A stretch of DNA of 53,651 nucleotides from the NCBI GenBank assembly GCA_020432045.1, contig JAGQHB010000064.1, positions 1 through 53,651 of the forward strand. The letters run 5' to 3'. This document shows positions 9,014 through 17,576 of the stretch, piece by piece; position 1 is the stretch's first letter; every line of letters starts with the position of its first letter. A model generated the notes under the pieces. The model was given only the letters and a program-made list of their open reading frames with translations. It did not search any database and had not been told where the DNA came from. The position numbers and the translations under genes were made by a program. This stretch comes from Dehalococcoidia bacterium. Lineage in GTDB: Bacteria; Chloroflexota; Dehalococcoidia; Tepidiformales; Tepidiformaceae.

Positions 9014-10762
9014 TTACCGCCCGCCCATCACCACCATCAGCTCTTCGCTCCCGTGGATCCCCCGCACGATGATCTTCTCAATGTCCGCCGTACGGCTCGC
9101 ACCTGTCAGGATCAGAGCGTCTTCATCCCCCAGCATCCCCGCCAGGTCGTGCGGGAAGCCCACCACCACATCCGGGTTCACCTTCACTACCACGCGCTGT
9201 GCGCCAAGGATCGCCCGCCGCGCTGCCGCACCTCCCGTTAGCAGCACACTCCCCGTCGACGCGATCGCTCCACTCGCCTCCAACACCAGGTCGCCGTCCC
9301 GGAATACGTGGGTGTCCACGACCTGGACGCCTAGCGACTCCGCACGCGCCCTGAACAGGCTCACGGCATCTGCGGAGATCGATTCCACCCCCGTCGGGGT
9401 TGCCTCTGCTATCGCCCGCGGTGCCCCGGCAAGTGCTACCGGGTCGCGCTTCACCTCAAACACCGGCAGCGCATGCCCGGTCCCCGCGAACGACCGCGTA
9501 CCGCTCACTCGTCCGGCGCCGCGCAATCCGAGCCTCGCTGCCGCCATCGCCAACCGCGCCCGCGTCGCGCCACCGAAGGTGAGTGCCCAGCCGCGCCACG
9601 CCGTCCGTTCCTTCCGGCTCCCCGCCCGGCCCGTCGCAACCGCGTCGGAACGCAGGTCCAGCAGCATCCGGTGGAGCGGGATCCCGACCGGGCAGACCTC
9701 CGTGCAACGCCCACACAGGCTCGATGCGAACGGCAGGTCCGCGTGTTCGTCCCCGGGCCACAACAGCGGCGAGAGCACCGCCCCGATCGGTCCCATGTAC
9801 GGCGACCCGTAGCTCAGCCCGCCGCCCGCGCGGTATACCGGACAGCCGTTCATGCATGCCCCGCAGCGAATGCACTTCAGAATGTCCGCGTACTTCGGGT
9901 CCTTCAGGATCCGCGACCGGCCGTTATCCACGAACACTACGTGGCGCTCCTGCCCTGGCGCGGGTGTCGAAAAGAAGTGCGAGAACGACGTCAATGGTTG
10001 GGCCGTCGCACTCGGCGCCAGCACTTCCAGGATCGAAAGTGCGGCTGCTTCGTCCGCCACCACCTTCTCAATCCCTGTGATTGCGATGTGCAGCCGAGGG
10101 TGGCTCCCGCTGAGTGCCACGTTGCCCTCGTTTTCGATCGCCATCACCCGCCCGCTCGAAGCCACCACCGCGTTTGCACCCGTGATCCCGGCGTCGCAGT
10201 CCTGGAAGAACGTCCCCACCACATCTCGCACATAACGCGAGAGCCGCACCGGGTCGTCGTTCGGCATCTCCGCACCCGTCCGGTTCAACATCGCCTGGAT
10301 CCGGGTCCGGTTGAGGTGAATCGCTGGCGCCGTGATGTGGCTCGGCCCTCGCCCTTCGATATCGACGATGTACTCCCCGATATCCGTCTCCAGGAGGTCG
10401 ATCCCCGCGCCCCGGAGCGCCCGCGTTAGCCCGACCTCTTCCCCCACCATCGACTTCGATTTCGCGACGCGCTTCGCCCCCTCCAGCAGCCGCAGCATGA
10501 TCGCCACCGCTTCCTCGGCCGTCGCCGCCCGGTGGTATCCGATTCCCCGCCGTGCGAACTGTTCCTTCACCTGTACATGTAGCGCTTCGAGATTGGCCAC
10601 CGAATACGCTCGTGCTGCCGTCGCCCTTGCCTTGGCGTCTTCCGGTCCGCGGCTCAGCATCGCCGCCGTGTCGTCCACCAGCTTCCGCATGATCGGCGTC
10701 AGCGTTACAGACGGCTGCTCGTTCTTGATTTCCGCCGCTGCCCGCGTTCGATAGCCGCTCAT
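9014..10762 (-). CDS. LutB-LutC-type fusion: LUD domain iron-sulfur lactate oxidation protein
   Basis: A 582-residue protein. Residues 1-290 are the LUD domain of LutB. Residues 297-307 hold the first 4Fe-4S Cys set (297, 300, 303, 307) and 350-357 the second (350, 353, 357). A helical region follows. Residues about 455-582 end in an ILTGASRTADIEKI segment, which is the C-terminal signature of LutC, so the chain combines LutB with a short LutC-like half. LutABC oxidises L-lactate to pyruvate. LutB is normally around 470 residues, so the extra 110 residues are the fused part. The ATG overlaps the lutA stop by four bases (ATGA), implying translational coupling. Confidence 0.86.
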   Translation of the reverse strand: MSGYRTRAAAEIKNEQPSVTLTPIMRKLVDDTAAMLSRGPEDAKARATAARAYSVANLEALHVQVKEQFARRGIGYHRAATAEEAVAIMLRLLEGAKRVAKSKSMVGEEVGLTRALRGAGIDLLETDIGEYIVDIEGRGPSHITAPAIHLNRTRIQAMLNRTGAEMPNDDPVRLSRYVRDVVGTFFQDCDAGITGANAVVASSGRVMAIENEGNVALSGSHPRLHIAITGIEKVVADEAAALSILEVLAPSATAQPLTSFSHFFSTPAPGQERHVVFVDNGRSRILKDPKYADILKCIRCGACMNGCPVYRAGGGLSYGSPYMGPIGAVLSPLLWPGDEHADLPFASSLCGRCTEVCPVGIPLHRMLLDLRSDAVATGRAGSRKERTAWRGWALTFGGATRARLAMAAARLGLRGAGRVSGTRSFAGTGHALPVFEVKRDPVALAGAPRAIAEATPTGVESISADAVSLFRARAESLGVQVVDTHVFRDGDLVLEASGAIASTGSVLLTGGAAARRAILGAQRVVVKVNPDVVVGFPHDLAGMLGDEDALILTGASRTADIEKIIVRGIHGSEELMVVMGGR

Positions 10763-11478
10763 CCCAGCGCCCTTGCCAGCAGTTCAGCGATCGTCCACGT
10801 CTCCATCTCGCCGCCACGCGCCCGGTCGCCCGTCTCCATGTGCGCCAGGCACGAGAAGTCAGTTGATACCACCACGTGCGCCCCCGTCGCCTCGATGTCC
10901 TCTAGCTTTGCCTTCAGCATCTCGCCCGAAACCTCCGGCAGCTTTGCGCTGAACGCCCCCCCGAATCCGCAGCACTCCGCCTCGTGCGTCAGACGCCGCA
11001 CTTCCAGGCCTTCCACCCGTGCCAGCAGTCCAAGGGCCGTCTGCGTCGATCGTAACTCCCGCCGGTAGTGGCAACTGTCGTGATATGCCACCACGCCCGC
11101 CAGCCGGAAAATGACGCTCTCCAGCTGCGGGTGGCCCGCAACGTACGACGTAAATTCGTGGACCCGCTCCGCGATCTTCGCCGCCCCGCCCGCCTTCGTC
11201 CCGCTGAACAGCCCCGGCAGATAGTGCTGCACCATGCTCGTGCACGACCCCGACGCCGTGACCACGACATCGAATTCCCGCGCCGCCCGCAGGAACTCCA
11301 GCCCGACCTTCCGCGCCTCATTGCGAAACCCGGAGTTAAACGCGGGCTGTCCGCAGCACCGTCCGTCTATCAGGACAACGTCGTCGCCCAACGTCTCCAG
11401 CACGCGCCGCGCATGCGCCGCGTCGGAAGGACGCAATGCTCCCAGGTAACACGGATCGAACAGGCCGACGCGAACCAC
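10759..11478 (-). CDS. lutA: LutA-like (Fe-S)-binding protein, CCG domains
   Basis: A 239-residue protein with two cysteine-rich CCG domains. The first contains the GRCCGQPAFNSG block (about 40-50) and the second contains YHDSCHYRRELR (about 132-143) with ECCGFGG (about 168-174). This is the LutA/GlcF-type heterodisulfide-reductase-like subunit of the lactate oxidation complex. It uses a GTG start at 11478 and overlaps the downstream lutBC fusion by four bases, so the two form an operon. No GntR-type lutR or lactate permease is next to them. Confidence 0.88.
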   Translation of the reverse strand: MVRVGLFDPCYLGALRPSDAAHARRVLETLGDDVVLIDGRCCGQPAFNSGFRNEARKVGLEFLRAAREFDVVVTASGSCTSMVQHYLPGLFSGTKAGGAAKIAERVHEFTSYVAGHPQLESVIFRLAGVVAYHDSCHYRRELRSTQTALGLLARVEGLEVRRLTHEAECCGFGGAFSAKLPEVSGEMLKAKLEDIEATGAHVVVSTDFSCLAHMETGDRARGGEMETWTIAELLARALG

Positions 11479-11602
11479 GCCGTCACGCTAGCTTCCCCGA
11501 CCCTCCGCGGCAACTGACTCCCGCGCTGACATCCCTCCGGGTGCCCTGTACGCTCGTCGAGTATTCGTTTCCCCGAAGGTTGGAACCGAAGGAGTAACAC
11601 CG

Positions 11603-11806
11603 ATGACAGACCTCGTAATCGAAATCCGTGACAACGGCCCCTACCGTATTCGTGGCGGAGTTACCGTCCGGGATGCCGGCGGCAACGTGTTGGAGACCGA
11701 TGGCGTGGTCGCCCTTTGCCGGTGCGGGCTTTCCCCAAAGAAGCCTTTCTGCGACGGCACCCATCGGAGCGCCGGCTTCGAAAGTGCCCCGCGCGCCAAC
11801 TCATAG
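11603..11806 (+). CDS. CDGSH iron-sulfur domain protein
   Basis: A 67-residue protein with the 2Fe-2S CDGSH motif. The ligands are Cys39, Cys41, Cys50 and His54 (CRCGLSPKKPFCDGTH). Proteins of this size usually act as small redox or Fe-S transfer partners; no partner is evident here. The start is ATG 11603, preceded by GGAG with normal spacing. It runs in the same direction as the enoyl-CoA hydratase gene 86 bases downstream. Confidence 0.93.
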   Translation: MTDLVIEIRDNGPYRIRGGVTVRDAGGNVLETDGVVALCRCGLSPKKPFCDGTHRSAGFESAPRANS

Positions 11807-11892
11807 TCGGAGCCGCGCCCGGGCGAAACGAATGGAACGCCGCGGAGCCAGCGCGTAAGCTCCCGCTCACTAACCAGACTCGGAGTCTGCTC

Positions 11893-12702
11893 GTGGCATA
11901 CGAACTCATCACCTACGAACGCACCGGCCGTGCCGGACTCATTACCCTCAATCGCCCCGAGCGGCTCAACGCCTGGACTCCCCAGATGATGGTCGAAATG
12001 CGCTCCGCGATCGAAGAGTCATCCGCCGACCCACAGATCGCCGCCACCGTCATCACCGGTGCCGGACGTGCCTTCTGCGCCGGTGCGGACATCGGTGACG
12101 TGTTCCAGAAGGCGGCCGATCAACGCGACACCGGTCAACAGGAAACGGCTGGCCAGGACTCTGGCGCTGGAGACTGGATCTCCTTCCTCCGTAGTCTCGA
12201 AAAGCCAACGATCGCCGCCGTCAACGGGTCAGCCGTCGGTATCGGCGTCACCCAGATCCTTCCGATGGACATCCGTATCGCCAGCGAAAACGCGAAGTTC
12301 GGCTTCTTCTTCGTGAAAATGGGCCTTGTCCCCGAACTCGGCAGCTCTACTCTCCTGCCCGGCATGATCGGCATGTCCCGCGCCATCGAATGGTGCCTCA
12401 CCGCCCGCCTTGTCCCGGCTCAGGAAGCGAAGGAGGCTGGACTCGTCGCCGACGTCGTCCCGCCTGAAAAGCTCCTCGACCGCTCCTTCGAAGTCGTTGC
12501 TCAGATCGCCCGCAATCCTGGCAACGCCCTTGCCGCGACCCGGAAGCTCCTCGTCCAGAACGTCCACAACGACGACATCTCTGCCGTCCAGCGTTCCGAG
12601 GGCAAAGCTCTCGCCGACCTTTACCGTGGCTGGCAACACAAGGAAGCCATCAAAGCCTTCTTCGAAAAACGCGAGCCGGACTTCTCGCAGCCGCCCGCCT
12701 GA
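11893..12702 (+). CDS. Enoyl-CoA hydratase/isomerase family protein
   Basis: A 269-residue crotonase-fold enzyme. The oxyanion-hole segments are GAGRAFCAGADI (about 56-67) and AVNGSAVGIGV (about 114-124). The usual catalytic-Glu position is filled in VPELGSS. This chemistry hydrates or isomerises enoyl-CoA in beta-oxidation; the exact substrate is not readable. The GTG 11893 start has CGGAG at 11881-11885, seven bases upstream, and gives the family N-terminus; the open frame extends upstream to 11716 but without coding character. Confidence 0.9.
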   Translation: MAYELITYERTGRAGLITLNRPERLNAWTPQMMVEMRSAIEESSADPQIAATVITGAGRAFCAGADIGDVFQKAADQRDTGQQETAGQDSGAGDWISFLRSLEKPTIAAVNGSAVGIGVTQILPMDIRIASENAKFGFFFVKMGLVPELGSSTLLPGMIGMSRAIEWCLTARLVPAQEAKEAGLVADVVPPEKLLDRSFEVVAQIARNPGNALAATRKLLVQNVHNDDISAVQRSEGKALADLYRGWQHKEAIKAFFEKREPDFSQPPA

Positions 12703-12716
12703 CGGCCGCCTCCTCC

Positions 12717-14006
12717 TTAGCCCGCCGCCGCTGGAGTACTCGCCGCCCCGCCCTTTGCCGGCGGATCGTGCTCTATTGCCTGCCCGATCTCGAAATTCCG
12801 CAGCTTCGGCATGAAGATCGCGACGATCGCCAGCACCACGATGCAGCCCACACCCCCGCTGACCACCGCGAACACCGGTCCGAACAGACTGGCCACCACT
12901 CCCGATTCGACCGCCCCAAGCCGGTTCGACGCACCAATGAACAGCATGTTTACGGACGTCACACGCCCTCGCAGTTCGTCCGGCGTCGCAAGCTGCACCA
13001 TCGTTTGCCGGCACACCACGCTCACCTGGTCCGACATCCCAATGAATGCGTACGCCGCCATCGAAAGCGGGAAGTAGCTCGATGCCCCGAACGCGATCAC
13101 GCCGATCCCGTAGAACAGCACCGCCACGATCAGCGCCTTCCCCATCCGCCGTATCGGCGGCAGCAGCACCAGTGCCACCGACATCCCCAGCGCCCCGACG
13201 TCGAGCGATGCTGCCAGCGCTCCGTATCCAGCCGGCCCTACATCCAGGATCTTCTCCGCGTAAACCGGTAACAACGCCACCGCCCCGCCGAAAATGACCG
13301 CGAACATGTCCAGCGTCATCGCCCCCAGGATCACCTGCCGCTGCCGCACGAACCGGATCCCCTCCAGCAATGCTCCGAGGCTTACAGCCCGCTTCGGCAG
13401 CTCCACAGGCAGCAGCCGTAGCATGAGCCACAGTCCGATCGAAATGGCCATGAATGCCGCCGCCACGCCGTAGGCCAGCTCGGGGCCGCCCTGCCAGATC
13501 AGCAGCCCAGAGAGCACGGGCCCTGAAACGAACCCAAGCTGCTGGAACGTCGAATTGACGGTGATAGCGTTCGGAAAAAGGTCGCGCGGCACGAGGGCGG
13601 GCAGGATTGCTCCGCGCGCCGGCGCCTCAAACGTATTCGCCGCCGCCATCAGGAATGCCGTCAGGTAGATCACCGGAAGGCTCACGTCGCCAGCCGCCGT
13701 CAGCGCTGACAGCGCCGCAAAGGCCACGAGCGTGATCGACTGCGAAGCAACTGCCAGCATCCGCTTGTCGTACCGGTCTGCCGCCACTCCGCCGACCAGT
13801 GTCAGCCCCACCGCCGGGACGAACTGCACCAGCCCGACCACCGCCAGCTGTGCCTCGGAATCCGAGATCTTGAAGACCTGCCAGAACACCGTGGACGTGA
13901 ACAGCATGACCGCCGTCGCGGACAGCAGGCGTCCGATCGCAAACGGCCGGTACGTGGGCAGACGAAGGACGGCCAGCGGGTCATGGCGCGGAGAAGGCTG
14001 CGTCAT
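12717..14006 (-). CDS. MFS transporter (enterobactin-exporter/DHA3 type)
   Basis: A 429-residue membrane protein with about 12 hydrophobic helices. The loop between helices 2 and 3 carries GGVAADRYDKRML (about 76-88), the MFS motif A position. The overall form (LRLPTYRPFAIGRLLSATA at the start, NAITVNSTFQQLGFVSGP in the middle) is that of the EntS/DHA3 exporter branch, which exports siderophores or drugs. It is monocistronic and converges on the enoyl-CoA hydratase gene. Confidence 0.87.
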   Translation of the reverse strand: MTQPSPRHDPLAVLRLPTYRPFAIGRLLSATAVMLFTSTVFWQVFKISDSEAQLAVVGLVQFVPAVGLTLVGGVAADRYDKRMLAVASQSITLVAFAALSALTAAGDVSLPVIYLTAFLMAAANTFEAPARGAILPALVPRDLFPNAITVNSTFQQLGFVSGPVLSGLLIWQGGPELAYGVAAAFMAISIGLWLMLRLLPVELPKRAVSLGALLEGIRFVRQRQVILGAMTLDMFAVIFGGAVALLPVYAEKILDVGPAGYGALAASLDVGALGMSVALVLLPPIRRMGKALIVAVLFYGIGVIAFGASSYFPLSMAAYAFIGMSDQVSVVCRQTMVQLATPDELRGRVTSVNMLFIGASNRLGAVESGVVASLFGPVFAVVSGGVGCIVVLAIVAIFMPKLRNFEIGQAIEHDPPAKGGAASTPAAAG

Positions 14007-14076
14007 CCGCGCCCGGACGCCACGTCATTCATCGCCGCGGATACTCCCCGCCAGCCGCCACTCCGTCAATCGTGTG

Positions 14077-14490
14077 TTAGGGGAGGCGCTCCAGCACCAC
14101 AACCGGGATCACGCGCGTCGTTTTCTGCTGGTATTCATTGAACGTCGGCATGATCGCCGCCTGGGCCGCATACAGCCGGTCCCGCTCGGCGCCCTCGGCG
14201 ACGCGCGCCTTCGCCCGGAAAGTTTCCGTCCCGAACTCTACGGTCGCCTCCGGGTTCGCGCGCAGGTTGTGATACCACGCCGGGTGCTCCGGCGCCCCTG
14301 CCTTCGACGCGATGATCACCAACCGGTCGCCATCCTGCGAACAGACCAGCGGCGTCGTCCGCTCTTCGCCGCTCTTCGCCCCCTTGGCCGTTAACAGCAA
14401 CATCGATGCCCCCGCGAAGTTGCCGCCGACCTTACCCGCGTTTGCCCGGAACTCCGTGATCACCTGCTTGTTGAAATCCATCATGTCCAT
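14077..14490 (-). CDS. Deazaflavin (F420)-dependent nitroreductase family protein
   Basis: A 137-residue protein of the Ddn/FDOR-A split-barrel family. Diagnostic features are LLLTAKGAKSGEERTTPLV (about 30-48, the cofactor-phosphate-binding part), GAPEHPAWYHNLRANPEATVE (about 65-85) and the C-terminal TTRVIPVVVLE. These enzymes use F420H2 to reduce quinones or nitro compounds. With the luciferase-like enzyme near 1.3 kb this is the second candidate F420 user in the window. Confidence 0.9.
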   Translation of the reverse strand: MDMMDFNKQVITEFRANAGKVGGNFAGASMLLLTAKGAKSGEERTTPLVCSQDGDRLVIIASKAGAPEHPAWYHNLRANPEATVEFGTETFRAKARVAEGAERDRLYAAQAAIMPTFNEYQQKTTRVIPVVVLERLP

Positions 14491-14593
14491 GACTGTTCCT
14501 CCTGCTTTCGTTCGCTGTGCAACGAACTCTACGCCAGACCGTGTGAACTGTCGTCAGGCGTCCGCACCGCTAGGAATGCTCAGCCCAAGATCA

Positions 14594-14621
14594 TTGTCCT
14601 TTACCAATAGGCTAGGATAAT
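14594..14621 (+). promoter_or_regulatory. Candidate sigma-70-type promoter
   Basis: TTGTCC at 14594-14599 and GATAAT at 14616-14621 are separated by 16 bases. Transcription would begin near 14628, downstream of the ATG at 14620 and upstream of the GTG at 14650, which is why the GTG is chosen for the following gene. Confidence 0.5.
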
Positions 14622-14649
14622 GCCACCCATCGACACAAGGATAAGGAAC

Positions 14650-15309
14650 GTGAACGCACTGAATTCGGTTCGCGCCGGCGGCATCGCGGGCATCGCGTTC
14701 GTGGTCGGCCTCGTTGTGGTCGGGTTTCTTGCTCCCCCGCCACCGGAGGCCAATGACCCGGCGGCCAAGTATCTGGATTACCTGCTTGATAACCGTTCCC
14801 TGCTCATGGTCCAGGCGTCTCTCAGCATTGTTCTCGCCGCCCCGCTCCTCCTGTTCGCTCCTTCCCTGTGGTCCACTCTTGCGAGCAAGGTTCAGGGGAA
14901 CAGGACGCTCGCGACCGCTGCCGCGGCCGGTCTCCTGCTGGGCTGGGCGTCCGGTTCTCTCCTGGCCCTGCTATTCGGTGGCCTGGCTTACCTCTCGGAA
15001 ACAACGCTCGACGCCAATAGCGCCCGCAACCTTATGGTGTTGGTCAACGTCGGCTACGGGAGTGCGGTGTTCTTCTGGGGCATGGCCACCCTTGCGTCCG
15101 GGCTGGTCCTCACCAGCGAGACCGGCTGGGAGCGCTGGCTCGGCTGGAGTGGCGTACTGGTCGCTCTCATCAGCACCGCAGTTCAGTTCACCTGGGCAGA
15201 TAGTGGGGCGTTCGCGCCAGGCTTCGCCCTCTTTGTCGGATATCTGCTAAGCATGGTGTACTTTCTCGCCCTTAGCGTGGTCCTCGTTCGCGCCCCTCGA
15301 ACCGCCTGA
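14650..15309 (+). CDS. Multi-pass membrane protein (DUF4386-like)
   Basis: A 219-residue protein with about six hydrophobic segments and a soluble loop (PPPEANDPAAKYLDYLLDN) after the first. The layout resembles DUF4386 proteins, for which no reaction is established. GTG 14650 is chosen over ATG 14620: AAGGA lies eight bases upstream of it, and the likely promoter -10 box overlaps the ATG. It is divergent from the deazaflavin-type reductase gene. Confidence 0.72.
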   Translation: MNALNSVRAGGIAGIAFVVGLVVVGFLAPPPPEANDPAAKYLDYLLDNRSLLMVQASLSIVLAAPLLLFAPSLWSTLASKVQGNRTLATAAAAGLLLGWASGSLLALLFGGLAYLSETTLDANSARNLMVLVNVGYGSAVFFWGMATLASGLVLTSETGWERWLGWSGVLVALISTAVQFTWADSGAFAPGFALFVGYLLSMVYFLALSVVLVRAPRTA

Positions 15310-15316
15310 CCGCGTG

Positions 15317-16105
15317 TCACAGTCTCCGTAGCAACGCCTCCGTCGCCTCGTCCGCCGGAAAGAACAGTTCGATCGCCAGCTCGTCCAGGGTCACATCCTG
15401 GGGCGTCCCAAAGGTCGTGATCGTCGTAAACAGCGACAACTCCACAGCCCCGCTGGCCAACCTGAAGGGCACCAGTACCGGCGCCTCACTCCACCCATCT
15501 CGCCCCATGCCCTTCTCCAGTGCTGCCACGTTCGGATAAGCCCGGACTTCGGCCTCCAGCGCCGCCAGTGCACGGTCTCCGGTCAGCACAACGGACCGCC
15601 GAAGCTGACCCAAAAGATACGCTGCCCATTCGGCAAAGTTCAGCGTCCGCCCCGCCAGCCCGTCCGGGTGCAGGCTCACGCGAAACACGTTCAGTGGCGG
15701 CCCCAGCACGTGTGCCGGCAGTCCCGCCGTCAGGGCTCCCGCCGACCGGTTCCCCAACACCACGTTCCACTGCCGGTCGATGACCACGCCCGGGTATGGG
15801 TCGTGCGCGTCCAGCATCCGCTGAATAGAAGCGCGTACGTGCGCCATCTCCGGCTCGTCCAGCCCCCGCTGCGAATACCTCGGCGCGTAGCCCGCGGCGA
15901 TCAGCAGAGTGTTCCGCTCCCGCAAAGGCACCTCCAGCTCCTCTGCGATCGCGATTACGAGCTGCGGACTTGGCCGCGACCGCCCCGTCTCCACAAAACT
16001 CAGGTGTCGTGGAGAAACGCCGATGTCCAACGCCAGGTCCATCTGGCTCCGCCTCCGTCGCCCGCGCCATTCGCGCACAAGTTCGCCAACTGCTGCTCTA
16101 CTCAT
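15317..16105 (-). CDS. XRE-family regulator with MmyB-like ligand-binding domain
   Basis: A 262-residue regulator. Residues 5-65 form an HTH_XRE domain (RRRRSQMDLALDIGVSPRHL, ETGRSRPSPQLV). The rest, from about residue 85, is the MmyB-like PAS-type domain (DAHDPYPGVVIDRQWNVVLGN), which in homologues binds fatty acid or acyl ligands. Start ATG 16105 matches homologues; ATG 16129 would add eight residues. It sits divergently from the lipase gene with about 200 bases between, and may regulate it or the convergent membrane protein gene. Confidence 0.85.
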   Translation of the reverse strand: MSRAAVGELVREWRGRRRRSQMDLALDIGVSPRHLSFVETGRSRPSPQLVIAIAEELEVPLRERNTLLIAAGYAPRYSQRGLDEPEMAHVRASIQRMLDAHDPYPGVVIDRQWNVVLGNRSAGALTAGLPAHVLGPPLNVFRVSLHPDGLAGRTLNFAEWAAYLLGQLRRSVVLTGDRALAALEAEVRAYPNVAALEKGMGRDGWSEAPVLVPFRLASGAVELSLFTTITTFGTPQDVTLDELAIELFFPADEATEALLRRL

Positions 16106-16311
16106 TCGCCGATCATCGCCACAATACATGGCAATGCAATTACCTCAGGTATCGTCGGTATGCCTCCGAATCGCCGCGTCAGGTCGCTAGACCGATGCCC
16201 GCGGCCTGTTCCCACGGGCTACGATGTACCAGTCGGGTTGTTGGGCCGCGGGCATCGGCTCCCCGAGCTACGCGAGAGGAAGTAACGGCGGCTCACGCCC
16301 GGGTCAGGCAT

Positions 16312-17511
16312 ATGCAGAGTCAAAGCCCACCGCAACACACACATGGTGTGGCATCACGTGCCTCCCGCCTCGCCATGACCCTTGTCGCAATCGCCGCCGT
16401 GATGGCGCTCGTTGCCTGCTCCAGCCGGCCCGAAGCCAGGACGCCTCAAGAGCTAAAAGTGCCTCCGGCTCTTCCACCTCCAGTCGGTATCGTCCTGGCC
16501 GCGCCCTCTATTGCTGACCAGGGTTATCCAATCACCGTCACAGGATATCTCCGACGCCTCGAGCTACCCGTCGCGGCGCACGTCCTCGTTGACTTCGGCG
16601 ATGGCACGGCCAGCCAGATCACCGTTGGCGGTGGCGGCAGTTTCGCGGTGGAGCACACCTACCGCCGCCCCGGTTCGTTCACCGTCGTCGCGGTCGCCCA
16701 CGCGGACGAACTGAGCCCAAACGCCGTTGAGCACCCAATCGTGGTCAATCCTCGCCGGATTGTCTTCATCCAGGGTGTGAACAGCTCCAGCCACTGCCCC
16801 GACGGCGCCGGATTCCTCACGCGCGCCCCCGAATGGCTGGAGCCCGGCCTGGTTGCAGATCTCGGCGCCCACGGCCTCGTCGTCTCCGAAGACCAGTTCT
16901 CGTATTTCAGCTACTCCGGGCGCTACTGTGGCCTCGCAGGCTCCGCTCCTGATTACGAAGTGAGCGACACCTGCGCCAGCCTTAGCGACGTCCAGGCTGC
17001 GCACCTCATGACCCTCGTGAAGGCCATCGGCCCCGGCAAGGTCACCCTCGTTGGCTTCAGCATGGGCGGTTTGCTGGCTGCCTACACGGTCGCAGCCAAC
17101 CCCGACTGGGCACACGAACGGATCGCCTCCGTCCTCACCTTCGACAGCCCGCTCGGCGGTATCGGATTCACCCGCACCACCTTCCTCGGCGCCGATGGTG
17201 TCTTTGGTCCGGATTGTGGCCCGCGCTCAAGCGCGCTCGATGACATGGGCGAAGGAAGTGCGGTCGTGCGCACCGCCGCGCTTGCGCCGGATGTCATCCC
17301 CGTCTACACCGTCGACGCGACATCCGCTGAGCCCGGTACCTTCGGGCGCATCGAGGCTGTCCCCGGCTCCGCGGCAACGCTCCGCGGGGCGGCTGCACAT
17401 CTCGAAGTCTCCCAACGCCATGGTGCCATCTGGAACGACCCGGGCGACGCCGTCGACGCCAAAGTCCGCTTCGTCGTCTGCGCCATAGTCGTCGCCCCGG
17501 CCTGCACCTGA
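16312..17511 (+). CDS. Secreted lipoprotein with PKD-like and alpha/beta hydrolase (lipase) domains
   Basis: A 399-residue exported protein. A long basic n-region precedes a hydrophobic helix and a lipobox with Cys36 (VMALVACSS). Residues about 50-140 look like a PKD/Ig-type fold (VLVDFGDGTASQI, EHTYRRPGSFTVVAVA). From residue 145 on there is a lipase-like alpha/beta hydrolase with IVFIQGVNSSS at its first strand and the nucleophile elbow GFSMGG (Ser250). It probably acts on lipids or esters outside the cell. ATG 16312 is used; ATG 16375 would give a shorter signal peptide and is possible. Confidence 0.75.
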   Translation: MQSQSPPQHTHGVASRASRLAMTLVAIAAVMALVACSSRPEARTPQELKVPPALPPPVGIVLAAPSIADQGYPITVTGYLRRLELPVAAHVLVDFGDGTASQITVGGGGSFAVEHTYRRPGSFTVVAVAHADELSPNAVEHPIVVNPRRIVFIQGVNSSSHCPDGAGFLTRAPEWLEPGLVADLGAHGLVVSEDQFSYFSYSGRYCGLAGSAPDYEVSDTCASLSDVQAAHLMTLVKAIGPGKVTLVGFSMGGLLAAYTVAANPDWAHERIASVLTFDSPLGGIGFTRTTFLGADGVFGPDCGPRSSALDDMGEGSAVVRTAALAPDVIPVYTVDATSAEPGTFGRIEAVPGSAATLRGAAAHLEVSQRHGAIWNDPGDAVDAKVRFVVCAIVVAPACT

Positions 17512-17542
17512 ACGTTCGTCTGCCGTCGTGCAATCCTCGTCC

Positions 17543-17570
17543 TTGAAGCGGGTGCTTCAGCCCGTAGAAT
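17543..17570 (+). promoter_or_regulatory. Candidate promoter giving a leaderless mRNA
   Basis: TTGAAG at 17543-17548 and TAGAAT at 17565-17570 are 16 bases apart. The expected start of transcription, six to seven bases after the -10 box, coincides with the ATG at 17577, and no Shine-Dalgarno sequence is visible. The downstream selenoprotein-like gene may be translated from a leaderless message. Confidence 0.45.
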
Positions 17571-17576
17571 GCCCCC

